The notes under the pieces were generated by a model. It saw only the letters and a program-made list of their open reading frames with translations, had not been told where the DNA came from and searched no databases. Positions 1 to 7,403 of a DNA stretch of 32,647 bases are shown here, in pieces (the stretch's first letter is position 1; every line of letters begins with the position of its first letter). A program made the position numbers and the translations under genes. The DNA comes from Pseudolabrys sp. (GTDB lineage: Bacteria > Pseudomonadota > Alphaproteobacteria > Rhizobiales > Xanthobacteraceae): NCBI GenBank assembly GCA_017849615.1, contig JAFIGS010000026.1, positions 1-32,647 on the forward strand. The letters run 5' to 3'.

Positions 1-253
1 CCGCCGGAAGTTACGGCCCCGCGGACAGAAATCGCCACCATGGAGCGCCGCGGGGCGCAGGCCTTTCTCCGATCGCAAGGAGGGGCCGGCACCGCAAGGT
101 GCATCTGTTGGGCGCCTCGCGGCGCTCCATTCCCTCGGCATTTTCCGAGGGTCGAAACAAGAAGGCAGGCCGCCCCGGGCCTTCGAGAACAGGGGCGATG
201 GCGCACGGTTGCGCGTCTTTCCCCCCTCGAAAAATCGGACTAGAACGCCCGCC
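1..253. other. Upstream region of serS, no gene seen
   Basis: I find no convincing coding sequence here. The stretch contains several short perfect hairpins: a 5-bp stem closed by a GCAA tetraloop at 89-102, a 7-bp stem with a CATTTT loop at 132-151, and a 5-bp stem around 202-215. A -10-like TAGAAC box lies at 241-246, 7 nt before the serS ATG. No Shine-Dalgarno sequence precedes serS. The hairpins could be a structured leader or simply GC-rich DNA. Confidence 0.5.
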
Positions 254-1639
254 ATGTATGACATTCGATGGATTCGCGAGAACCCCGAGGCTTTCGATCG
301 CGGCCTGACCCGGCGCGGGCTGGAGCCGCTTTCCGGCAAACTGCTGGCGCTCGACGAGAAGCGCCGCGCCGCCATTGCCGCCTCCGAGCAGGCGCAAGCG
401 CGGCGCAATGCGGCCTCCAAGGAAATCGGCCAGGCCAAGGCGAAGAAGGACGAGGCCGCGGCGCAAGCGCTGATGGCCGAGGTCGCGACGCTCAAAGAGA
501 CCATGCCGGCGCTCGAGGCCGAGGCGAAGCAGCTCAGCGAGGCGCTCGACAAGGAACTGGCGCAGATCCCGAACGCGCCGGCCGACGATGTGCCGGAAGG
601 CGCCGACGAGCACGGCAATGTCGAGAAGTCGCAGAGCGGAGCGAAGCGGAATTATGCCTTCGCGCCGAAGCAGCATTTCGAACTCGGCGAAGACCTCAAG
701 CAGATGGACTTCGAAACCGCCGCCAAGCTGTCCGGCGCGCGCTTTGTCGTTTTGCAGAAAGGTCTCGCGCGGCTCGAGCGCGCGCTCGGTCAGTTCTTCC
801 TCGACACCCATGTCGATGAGCACGGCTACACCGAAGTCAATCCGCCGCTACTGGTCAAAGACGATGCGATGTTCGGCACGGCACAATTGCCGAAGTTCGA
901 GGACGATCAGTTCTGGGCTGTCAGCGGCGACGTGTTTGCCACCAGTACGGCGGCGGCCGGGATGAAAGGCGCGCGCTGGGGCATGATCCCCACCGCCGAA
1001 GTGCCTCTGACCAATCTGGTGCGCGAAGCCATCGTCGCCGAAGACGAACTGCCGATGCGATTGACCGCCTGTACGCCGTGCTTCCGCGCCGAAGCTGGCG
1101 CGGCGGGCCGCGACACGCGCGGCATGATCCGCCAGCATCAGTTCACCAAGGTCGAGATGGTGTCGATCACGACGCCGGAGAAATCGCGTGAGGAGCATGA
1201 GCGCATGCTCGCCTGCGCCGAGGCGGTTCTGAAGAAGCTCGACCTGCATTACCGCGTCGTCACGCTCTGCACCGGCGACATGGGTTTTGCCTCGCAGAAG
1301 ACCTATGACATCGAGGTCTGGCTGCCGGGCCAGAACATGTATCGCGAGATTTCGTCGTGCTCGGTGTGCGGCGATTTCCAGGCGCGGCGCATGAATGCGC
1401 GATATCAACCAAGGAGCTATCCTCGAAATGTTGGCTTGCAGCCGGATCATCCCGGACCGCAGACGACGCCGATAAAGCCAAAGCCCCAGTTCGTCCACAC
1501 GCTCAACGGCTCGGGCGTCGCCGTCGGCCGCGCGCTTATCGCGGTGATGGAAACCTATCAGCAGGAGGGCGGCGCGATCGCCGTGCCGGATGTGCTGAAG
1601 AAGTATATGGGCGGCGTGAACGTGATCGAGAAGAGATAA
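254..1639 (+). CDS. serS: Seryl-tRNA synthetase
   Basis: Class II aminoacyl-tRNA synthetase of the cytoplasm that charges tRNA-Ser (and tRNA-Sec) with serine; 461 aa. The N-terminus [14 protein letters not shown] is the family signature, which fixes the ATG at 254 over an upstream in-frame start at 209. Residues about 30-110 form the Ala/Glu/Lys-rich tRNA-binding coiled-coil arm. The catalytic domain follows, with TAEVPLTN, the FRAEAG motif 2 region and the motif 3 stretch [12 protein letters not shown] near residues 415-426. Residues about 385-412, between NARY and FVHTLNG, are a Pro-rich loop roughly 20 residues longer than I expect for bacterial SerRS. Its codons are unusually A/T-ending for this genome. 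The reading frame is intact, so the enzyme is probably functional. There is no clear ribosome-binding site. Confidence 0.97.
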   Translation: MYDIRWIRENPEAFDRGLTRRGLEPLSGKLLALDEKRRAAIAASEQAQARRNAASKEIGQAKAKKDEAAAQALMAEVATLKETMPALEAEAKQLSEALDKELAQIPNAPADDVPEGADEHGNVEKSQSGAKRNYAFAPKQHFELGEDLKQMDFETAAKLSGARFVVLQKGLARLERALGQFFLDTHVDEHGYTEVNPPLLVKDDAMFGTAQLPKFEDDQFWAVSGDVFATSTAAAGMKGARWGMIPTAEVPLTNLVREAIVAEDELPMRLTACTPCFRAEAGAAGRDTRGMIRQHQFTKVEMVSITTPEKSREEHERMLACAEAVLKKLDLHYRVVTLCTGDMGFASQKTYDIEVWLPGQNMYREISSCSVCGDFQARRMNARYQPRSYPRNVGLQPDHPGPQTTPIKPKPQFVHTLNGSGVAVGRALIAVMETYQQEGGAIAVPDVLKKYMGGVNVIEKR

Positions 1640-1640
1640 T

Positions 1641-1743
1641 CGTCATTCCGGGGCGCGAGCGCAGCGAGCGAACCCGGAATCCAGCCAAATCCGAAAGCGC
1701 ATCTGGATTCCGGGTTCGCGCCTTCGGCGCGCCCCGGAATGAC
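1641..1743. repeat. Palindromic intergenic repeat, CATTCCGG type, copy 1
   Basis: Long imperfect inverted repeat filling the serS-surE gap. The left arm 1641-1684 starts CGTCATTCCGGGG and ends CCCGGAATCCAG; the right arm 1703-1743 starts CTGGATTCCGGG and ends CCCCGGAATGAC. Each arm is itself palindromic, so it could form a cruciform or a long RNA hairpin. Related copies lie at 29732-29831 and 32140-32243, with the same ends but different inner sequence. The right arm ends about 10 nt before the surE start. Confidence 0.9.
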
Positions 1744-1753
1744 AGGATTTGAA

Positions 1754-2515
1754 ATGCGCATTCTCATTACCAATGACGACGGCGTGCACGCTCCGGGCCT
1801 CGTCGCCTGCGAGAAGATCGCGCGGGCGATTTCCGACGATGTGTGGATCGTGGCGCCGGAGACCGACCAGTCCGGCGTGTCGCATTCGCTGTCGCTGAAC
1901 GATCCGCTGCGGCTGCGCGAAGTCGGCGAGCGCCACTTCGCGGTCAAGGGCACGCCGACCGATTGCGTCATCATGGGTCTGCGCCACATCATGCCGCAGA
2001 GGCCGGATATCGTGATCTCGGGCGTCAACCGCGGCCGCAACGTCGCCGAGGACGTTCTGTATTCCGGCACGGTGGCCGGCGCCAAGGAAGCGACCGTGCT
2101 TGGCATTCCGTCCTTCGCGCTGTCGCAGGCTTACGCGTTTTCGACCAAGCATCTGCCGCACTGGCAGACCGGCATCGCGCATGGCCCGGCACTGATCCAG
2201 AAGATCCTGAAGGAGGGCATCCCGAAGGACGTGATGATCAACATCAACTTCCCCGATTGCCTGCCGGACGAGGTCGCGGGCGTGGCGGTGTCGACGCAGG
2301 GCAAGCGCGACGCCGAGTTTCTCAAGATCGATGCGCGCCATGACGGCCGCGGCAATCCGTATTTCTGGATCGCGATCGCGCGCGGCCTCAAGCCGACGGC
2401 GCCGCCGGGCAGCGATCTCGCCGCGCTCGACAACCGGAAGATTTCGGTGACGCCGCTGCGGCTCGATCTCACTGACGAGCCGTTCATGACCAAGCTGGCG
2501 CAGTTACTCGCGTGA
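1754..2515 (+). CDS. surE: 5'/3'-nucleotidase SurE
   Basis: Metal-dependent nucleoside monophosphate phosphatase (stationary-phase survival protein), 253 aa, cytoplasmic. The N-terminus MRILITNDDGVHAPG is diagnostic and sets the start at 1754 rather than an upstream in-frame ATG at 1739 that lies inside the repeat arm. Metal ligands known for the family are present: D8 and D9 of NDDG, S40 and N92 in SGVNRGRN. The GTPTDCV substrate loop is at 67-72. A weak cAGGA ribosome-binding site sits at the very edge of the preceding palindrome. The downstream order surE, pcm, nlpD (interrupted by one convergent gene) matches the classical proteobacterial stress and cell-envelope cluster. Confidence 0.96.
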   Translation: MRILITNDDGVHAPGLVACEKIARAISDDVWIVAPETDQSGVSHSLSLNDPLRLREVGERHFAVKGTPTDCVIMGLRHIMPQRPDIVISGVNRGRNVAEDVLYSGTVAGAKEATVLGIPSFALSQAYAFSTKHLPHWQTGIAHGPALIQKILKEGIPKDVMININFPDCLPDEVAGVAVSTQGKRDAEFLKIDARHDGRGNPYFWIAIARGLKPTAPPGSDLAALDNRKISVTPLRLDLTDEPFMTKLAQLLA

Positions 2516-2530
2516 GCGAAGGCTCACGCG
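2509..2530. terminator. Bidirectional hairpin over two convergent stop codons
   Basis: Perfect 9-bp stem CGCGTGAGC / GCTCACGCG with a 4-nt GAAG loop. It contains the surE stop codon (2513-2515) in one arm and the stop of the convergent response regulator (2524-2526) in the other. There is no T-tract, so a canonical intrinsic terminator is not proven, but placement and symmetry suggest a shared 3'-end structure. Confidence 0.55.
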
Positions 2531-2895
2531 CCGCGCAGCAGCGCTTTCAGCGCCTCTTCGAGCTGCACGCCCTGGAACGGCTTCTGCAGCGTCGGCCGGT
2601 TGCGGAAGCGTTCGGGCAAGGTCGTGCGGCCGTAGCCGCTGGCGAAGACGAAGGGCAGGCCGCGCTCGGCGAGGATATCGGCGACGGGGAAGACCTCCTG
2701 GCCCTCGAGATTGACGTCGAGAATGGCGACGTCGAAACTTCCGGCGCTGGCGATCTCCTTGGCCGCCGGAACCGACGCGGCGCTGGCCGCGATCTCATGA
2801 CCGAGATCGGCCAGCATGTCCTCAAGCAGCATGCGGATGAGCGACTCGTCCTCGACAATCAGAATACGGGCGGGGGCTGTCCTTTGATCGGTCAT
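2524..2895 (-). CDS. Single-domain response regulator (CheY-like receiver)
   Basis: 123-aa stand-alone receiver domain without an output domain. The acidic pocket E15/D16, the predicted phospho-acceptor D60 in FDVAILDVNL, the switch serine S86 in FASGYG and the conserved K105 in LQKPF are all present, so it should be phosphorylatable. I chose the ATG at 2895 because a GAGGAAG ribosome-binding site lies 9 nt upstream; an upstream in-frame start at 2943 lacks this. The kinase partner is not in the window. Members of this FixJ/CheY-type group in Rhizobiales often act as phosphate sinks or competitors of two-component or HWE-kinase pathways, but nothing here assigns one. It is convergent with surE and divergent from pcm. 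Confidence 0.92.
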   Translation of the reverse strand: MTDQRTAPARILIVEDESLIRMLLEDMLADLGHEIAASAASVPAAKEIASAGSFDVAILDVNLEGQEVFPVADILAERGLPFVFASGYGRTTLPERFRNRPTLQKPFQGVQLEEALKALLRGA

Positions 2896-2996
2896 ACGGT
2901 TCGACTTCCTCTTCGCCACTGGGGCGCGGCATGCCTGACGCACATCAAGCCACCCATGCCGCCGGCTCGTGCTAATCTTGTCGTGGGAACCATACC

Positions 2997-3668
2997 ATGA
3001 CAGATCCTACCGCCGAGCAGGCCGATATCGAGCGCGTGAATTTTCTGCTGACCCTGCGCCGACGCGGCATTTCCGACCGGGCGGTGCTGCGGGCCATGGG
3101 CGATGTGTCGCGCACGGCCTACGTGTCGGCCGATCTGGCGAGCAGCGCCTATGTGGATCAGGCCCTGCCGATCGACTGCGGCCAGACCATCAGCCAGCCT
3201 TACGTCGTCGGCTACATGACCGAGCAACTGGGCCTGAAGCCGCACCACCGCGTGCTCGAAATCGGCACCGGCTCGGGTTACCAGGCCGCGGTGCTGTCGA
3301 AGCTGGCGCGCGAGGTGGTCAGCATCGAGCGCTACAACACCCTGGCCGACCAGGCGCGGCGGCGCCTGAACGCGGAAGGCGCGGCCAATGTCGAGGTGAT
3401 CGTCGGCGACGGCTTCGACGGCTGCCCGGAGCGGGCGCCGTTCGACCGCATCATCGTCACAGCGGCGGCGGAGGAGGTGCCTCCGGCGCTCACGGCGCAA
3501 CTCGCGGACGGTGGTGTGATGATTTTGCCACTGGGGCCACAAAACGGCCCGCAGCACCTCATCAAGCTTACCAAATCGCAAACGCCGGACGGCGTGAAGC
3601 TCGACGAGGAGAAGCTTATCCCGGTGCGCTTCGTGCCGATGCTGCGCGGCAAGGCCCGAGAACTATAG
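2997..3668 (+). CDS. pcm: Protein-L-isoaspartate O-methyltransferase
   Basis: Methylates isoaspartyl residues in aged proteins using S-adenosylmethionine, starting their repair; 223 aa, cytoplasmic. The pre-motif [11 protein letters not shown] (62-72) and SAM motif [14 protein letters not shown] (86-98) are typical, followed by the acidic strand VVSIERY. It ends [13 protein letters not shown], close to the family's PxVPLxG end. The start at 2997 follows a GGGAA weak ribosome-binding site. Genomic pairing with surE and nlpD is the well-known proteobacterial arrangement. Confidence 0.96.
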   Translation: MTDPTAEQADIERVNFLLTLRRRGISDRAVLRAMGDVSRTAYVSADLASSAYVDQALPIDCGQTISQPYVVGYMTEQLGLKPHHRVLEIGTGSGYQAAVLSKLAREVVSIERYNTLADQARRRLNAEGAANVEVIVGDGFDGCPERAPFDRIIVTAAAEEVPPALTAQLADGGVMILPLGPQNGPQHLIKLTKSQTPDGVKLDEEKLIPVRFVPMLRGKAREL

Positions 3669-3737
3669 GCTTGTGCCGCATTCGCAAGCATGCGCGGCGC
3701 GCGATCATGCAAAGCCGCGCTCACCGCTCACGCGGCG

Positions 3738-3788
3738 TTAAGGTGTACAGACCTTAAACCCTTATTTACTCGGTGCTGCTTTATTTAC
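3738..3788. promoter_or_regulatory. Inverted and direct repeats upstream of nlpD
   Basis: In an A/T-rich island between pcm and nlpD there is a perfect inverted repeat TTAAGGT-N6-ACCTTAA (3738-3757). Two exact TTATTTAC direct repeats follow, at 3762-3769 and 3781-3788. These look like operator or promoter elements for the following lipoprotein gene. The spacing does not match the CtrA consensus. No factor can be named. Confidence 0.4.
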
Positions 3789-3823
3789 AACTCAAGCGAA
3801 TTTGTGCCTGAGTGAGTAACCTT

Positions 3824-5218
3824 ATGACACGTGTTGCCGCGTCATCTTCATCGCGCACCAGCCTGCGCGTTGCCTCCGTCGCCGCGCTGGGTATCGCGCT
3901 GGCCGGTTGCTCCAGCTCCGGCCGTTTCGACAGTCCGTATCCGACGGCGTCGCGTCAGAACACCACGCCCCCGCGCGGCGAGGTCACGGGTTCCATCGCT
4001 TCGCGTCCGGCGCCGACCGGGCAGGTGACCTCGCAGCCGCTGCCTTCGCCGCCGCAGGCCGTCGCCTCGGGCGGCTACCAGCAGCCGGTGCAGCGCTACG
4101 GCGATGTCACCGGCAGCGTGTCGCAGCAGCAGGCCGGTCACTGGACCTGGGATGGCGGTCATCCGGTCACCGTCGGCAACGGCGAAACCGTCGATGTGAT
4201 CGCGCGCCGTCAGGGCGTGCCGGTGTCGGCCATCCTGCAGACCAACGGCATCACCAATCCGTCGCAGGTCCGCCCCGGCCAGCGCCTCGTCATTCCGCGT
4301 TACGTCGCCGGCGCCGCGCCGACGCAAGCCGCGCCGCAGATGACCGCGCCGGCCTACACGCCGGCTCCCGCGCCCGCTCCGGTGGCGCAATCGGCTCCCG
4401 CCGCCGGCGGCAATGTTCACGTCGTCGCGCCGGGCGAAAGCCTGATCGGCATTTCGCGCCGCTACGGTACGACGCTGACCGCGCTGGCGCGCGACAACGG
4501 CCTCTCGCCCTATACCCGCGTCAATGTCGGCGACCGCATCAAGGTGCCGGGCAATGGCCGTCAGGCCATGGCGCAGCAGCCGAGGCAGGCCGCGCCGCAG
4601 ATGCAGCAGCCCCAGCAGCCGCGTTATGCCGCCGCCGCGCCGGCGCCCCAGCTCGCGAGGCCCCAGACCACCGCGCCGCAGGCGGCGAGCTGGCCGAACA
4701 ATACGCCGGCCCAGCCGCGCACCATCCCGATCGATCGCGCGCCCGCCGCCGAGCCGACGCAGAGCGTGCGCATGGCGACCCAGGAAACCCCGAAGGCCGC
4801 GCCGGCGCCCGAGAAGGCCGCCGAGCCCGCCGGCAGCCTGCAGTCCTTCCGCTGGCCGGTGACCGGCCGCGTCATCGCCGGCTTCGGCTCGCGTCCGAAC
4901 GGCACGCAGAACGACGGCATCAACATTGCGGTGCCGGAAGGCACGCCGGTGAAGGCCGCCGATGACGGCGTCGTCGCTTACTCGGGCAATGAGCTCAAGG
5001 GCTACGGCAATCTGGTGCTGATCCGCCACGCCAACGGCTATGTGTCGGCTTACGCCAATGCCAGCGAACTGCTGGTGAAGCGTGGCGACACCATCCGCCG
5101 CGGTCAGGTGATCGCGCATTCGGGTCAGACGGGCAACGTGACGTCGCCGCAGCTTCACTTCGAGATCCGCAAGGGCTCGACGCCGGTCGATCCGACCAAG
5201 TATCTCGCCAGCAACTGA
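3824..5218 (+). CDS. nlpD: NlpD-type LysM/LytM lipoprotein
   Basis: Predicted envelope lipoprotein of 464 aa that probably activates a peptidoglycan amidase at division. Order: signal peptide with lipobox LAGC (Cys29), two LysM peptidoglycan-binding domains (about 114-158 and 198-242), a long Pro/Ala/Gln-rich linker, and a C-terminal LytM/M23 fold (about 346-460). The M23 zinc ligands are missing: the HxGxD motif reads NDGIN, the YAH motif reads YAN, and the HLH motif reads QLH. This matches E. coli NlpD/EnvC, which are regulators and not enzymes. A GTG at 3812 is a possible alternative start; I chose the ATG. The pcm neighbour supports the NlpD assignment, though DipM-like proteins of alphaproteobacteria are similar. 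Confidence 0.88.
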   Translation: MTRVAASSSSRTSLRVASVAALGIALAGCSSSGRFDSPYPTASRQNTTPPRGEVTGSIASRPAPTGQVTSQPLPSPPQAVASGGYQQPVQRYGDVTGSVSQQQAGHWTWDGGHPVTVGNGETVDVIARRQGVPVSAILQTNGITNPSQVRPGQRLVIPRYVAGAAPTQAAPQMTAPAYTPAPAPAPVAQSAPAAGGNVHVVAPGESLIGISRRYGTTLTALARDNGLSPYTRVNVGDRIKVPGNGRQAMAQQPRQAAPQMQQPQQPRYAAAAPAPQLARPQTTAPQAASWPNNTPAQPRTIPIDRAPAAEPTQSVRMATQETPKAAPAPEKAAEPAGSLQSFRWPVTGRVIAGFGSRPNGTQNDGINIAVPEGTPVKAADDGVVAYSGNELKGYGNLVLIRHANGYVSAYANASELLVKRGDTIRRGQVIAHSGQTGNVTSPQLHFEIRKGSTPVDPTKYLASN

Positions 5219-5226
5219 ACGACGCC

Positions 5227-5814
5227 CTAGGCGGTCGCGTAGTAAGCCAGCAGCTTCTGCGCGTCCGGGGCGAGCCAGTCGGCGACGCCGGCCATGTAGC
5301 CGGCAATCCGTCCCGATGGCGTGATAAGATAAGTCAGCGGCATCCCGTAGATCAGAAGCGGCGCCGTGCCTTTAGCGGCATTGCCGGCGAGCTTGCCCTC
5401 CGGATCAAGATAGACCGGAAGCGAGCGGATCGACAGCTTATCAAGATAGGACTTCACACGCCGGCGTTCGTCGGTGTCGATCGACACGGCCGCGACGGCG
5501 GCTTGATGGCTGGCGGTCTTGTGAAAGCGCTCAAGCAAGGGCAGGTCGGTACGACACGCATCGCACCAGCTTGCCCAGATATTGACGAGCAGCACCTTGC
5601 CGGGAACCGGGGCGATCTGCGCGGGACGCCCGGTCATGTCGGCAAGCAATACGGCCGGCAACTGTTTCGATGGCCGGACGACGACGAACTGGTGCTTTGC
5701 CGCCCGGAAGACTGGCGGACGGTCTTCGCCTTGCGCGCGGACACGTCCTCCGATCGCGGGAAGGGCGGCGGCGCCGAGAACCGCCGCCATTGCCGCGCGG
5801 CGGGTCACCCGCAC
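5227..5814 (-). CDS. TlpA-like thioredoxin-fold protein, exported
   Basis: 195-aa predicted periplasmic thiol-disulfide protein. The N-terminus MRVTRRAAMAAVLGAAALPA carries a twin-arginine-like pair before a hydrophobic stretch and an A-x-A-type end, so Sec or Tat export is likely. The thioredoxin-fold core has NIWASWCDACRTDLPLL with the redox motif C84-D-A-C87 and a cis-proline region GMPLTYLI. TlpA/ResA relatives reduce apocytochrome or Cu-site cysteines; the exact substrate cannot be read. The GTG start lies 1 nt after the stop of the DUF815 gene upstream, so the two are probably cotranscribed. An internal GTG or ATG could serve as an alternative start. Confidence 0.87.
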   Translation of the reverse strand: MRVTRRAAMAAVLGAAALPAIGGRVRAQGEDRPPVFRAAKHQFVVVRPSKQLPAVLLADMTGRPAQIAPVPGKVLLVNIWASWCDACRTDLPLLERFHKTASHQAAVAAVSIDTDERRRVKSYLDKLSIRSLPVYLDPEGKLAGNAAKGTAPLLIYGMPLTYLITPSGRIAGYMAGVADWLAPDAQKLLAYYATA

Positions 5815-5815
5815 G

Positions 5816-6772
5816 TTATTCGCCGTCCTTCAATTGCACGCCCTGGCGTCCGGCGATTTCCTGAATGAACTGCCAGGCCACGCGGCCGGAGCGCGAGCCG
5901 CGCGTCGTCGCCCATTCCAGCGCCTCGCGGCGCAATTCGTCGTCCGGCAGCTTGAGGCCGTAATGGCCCACATAGCCCTGAACCATGGCGAGGAACTCGT
6001 CCTGGCTGCAGCGGTGGAAGCCGAGCCACAGGCCGAAGCGATCCGACAGCGACACCTTCTCTTCGACCGCTTCGCCGGGGTTGATGCCGGTCGAGCGCTC
6101 GTTCTCGATCATGTCGCGTGACAGGAGGTGGCGGCGGTTCGACGTCGCGTAGAAGATCACGTTCTCCGGACGGCCTTCGATGCCGCCGTCGAGCACGGCC
6201 TTGAGCGACTTGTAGCTGGTGTCGTCGGCGTCGAACGACAAGTCGTCGCAGAACAGCACGAAGCGGTAGCGCGAGGCGCGCGTGATCGCCATCAGGTTCG
6301 GCAGCGTCTCGATGTCCTCGCGGTGAATCTCGATCAGCTTGAGCGGCCGCTGGCCGCTCCTGGCGAGACCGGCATTGATGGTCGCCTGCGCCGCCTTGAC
6401 CAGCGACGACTTGCCCATGCCGCGCGCGCCCCAGAGCAGGGCGTTATTGGCCGGCAGGCCCTTGGCGAAGCGCTCGGTGTTTTCGATGAGCGTATCGCGC
6501 ACGCGGTCGATGCCCTTGAGCAGCGACATTCCGACGCGGTTCACATGCGGCACCGGCGACAAAGTGCCGTCCGGCTGCCACACGAAGGCGTCCGCGGCCT
6601 CGAGATTGATCGGGGGCTTGGCCGGCGGGGCGAGGCGCTCCAGCGCGTCGGCGATCCGCGCCAGCACGACCGGGTCGGCCTTCTGCGGGGCGGCCGCGGG
6701 CTTGCGCGCGGGCGTATTCGCCTTGGGCGCGCTGCGCCTGGAAGCGGTCTTGAGGGTCTTCTTTTTGGCCAT
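5816..6772 (-). CDS. DUF815 family AAA-type ATPase
   Basis: Predicted cytoplasmic P-loop ATPase of unknown role, 318 aa from the ATG at 6772 (MAKKKTLK). A Lys/Ala/Pro-rich tail of about 50 residues precedes the core. Walker A is GARGMGKS (115-122) and Walker B FVLFCDDL (171-178). Further family features are SYKSLKAVLDGG, YATSNRRHLL (sensor region) and a C-terminal helical part. The family is widespread in proteobacteria and has no firmly assigned function that I know. Upstream in-frame starts at 6805 and 6829 are possible and would add 11 or 19 residues; none has a good ribosome-binding site. It is divergent from yajC and directly followed by the TlpA-like gene. Confidence 0.9.
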   Translation of the reverse strand: MAKKKTLKTASRRSAPKANTPARKPAAAPQKADPVVLARIADALERLAPPAKPPINLEAADAFVWQPDGTLSPVPHVNRVGMSLLKGIDRVRDTLIENTERFAKGLPANNALLWGARGMGKSSLVKAAQATINAGLARSGQRPLKLIEIHREDIETLPNLMAITRASRYRFVLFCDDLSFDADDTSYKSLKAVLDGGIEGRPENVIFYATSNRRHLLSRDMIENERSTGINPGEAVEEKVSLSDRFGLWLGFHRCSQDEFLAMVQGYVGHYGLKLPDDELRREALEWATTRGSRSGRVAWQFIQEIAGRQGVQLKDGE

Positions 6773-6895
6773 GGCGGTGCTTTCGGAACTGACGGCCTGC
6801 TCCATAGCGGGCGCCGACTGGCCGGGCAACCCAAACCCACCGGAAATGACTGAAAACGGCCAAGAAAACGCCTATGAATCCAGGGTCTGGCAGCG

Positions 6896-6923
6896 TTGCA
6901 ATTGAGCGGGCGGCCGCTATAGT
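6896..6923 (+). promoter_or_regulatory. Sigma-70-like promoter of yajC-secDF
   Basis: TTGCAA (6896-6901), a 16-nt spacer and TATAGT (6918-6923) match the -35 and -10 consensus at 4/6 and 5/6. Transcription would start near 6930, giving an approximately 80-nt leader to yajC. This is the strongest such match I found in the window. Confidence 0.6.
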
Positions 6924-7009
6924 CCGCGCCGAATTCAAGCGATTTGAGCCGGGGTCAGCGGGGGCGAGACGCCCGGCGCGGCCGGCTAACAGCCAGGGAT
7001 CTGAAAACG

Positions 7010-7360
7010 ATGTTCATCACGTCCGCATTTGCGCAGGGGGCTCCGGGCTTGGGAGGCGACGGCGGCATCCTGATGTCGCTGCTGCCCTTCATCCTGATTT
7101 TCGTGATCATGTATTTCCTGATCCTGCGTCCGCAGCAGAAGCGCGTGAAGGCGCATCAGGAGATGGTCAAGTCGGTGCGCCGCGGCGATACCGTCGTCAC
7201 CAGCGGCGGTCTCGTCGGCAAGGTCACCAAGGCCTCCGACGCCGACGAGCACATCGAAGTCGAAATCGCCGACGGCGTGCGCGTGCGTCAGATGCGCGGC
7301 ATGATCAGCGACGTTCGCGCCAAGGGCGAGCCGGTCAAGGACGAGGCCGCCGCCGGCTAA
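7010..7360 (+). CDS. yajC: Preprotein translocase subunit YajC
   Basis: Small single-span inner-membrane protein (116 aa) of the SecDF-YajC accessory complex. One transmembrane helix (about 20-39) is followed by the diagnostic FLILRPQQKRVKAHQEM and by GDTVVTSGGLVGKV. The start at 7010 is chosen because the protein conventionally begins just before the short periplasmic segment ITSAFAQ. An AGGGA ribosome-binding site lies upstream, and the in-frame upstream extension is not conserved-looking. It is first in the operon with secD and secF. Confidence 0.96.
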   Translation: MFITSAFAQGAPGLGGDGGILMSLLPFILIFVIMYFLILRPQQKRVKAHQEMVKSVRRGDTVVTSGGLVGKVTKASDADEHIEVEIADGVRVRQMRGMISDVRAKGEPVKDEAAAG

Positions 7361-7403
7361 GGGCGCAGGTTTCCTTTAAGTCGGTCAATCAAGACAGGAT
7401 CTC

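Noticed and set aside
34-44. Perfect eukaryotic-type start context GCCACCATGG
   Set aside because: The context is bacterial; the frame that follows is short and does not look coding. Chance match.
848-1498. Long open frame antisense to serS
   Set aside because: Arises from GC-rich codon structure of serS; no recognisable domain.
3738-3757. CtrA binding site upstream of nlpD
   Set aside because: The two TTAA halves are 12 nt apart, not the 7 required by the CtrA consensus.
3848-5158. 436-codon open frame antisense to nlpD
   Set aside because: Arg/Gly/His-rich shadow of the Pro/Ala-rich lipoprotein; no family features.
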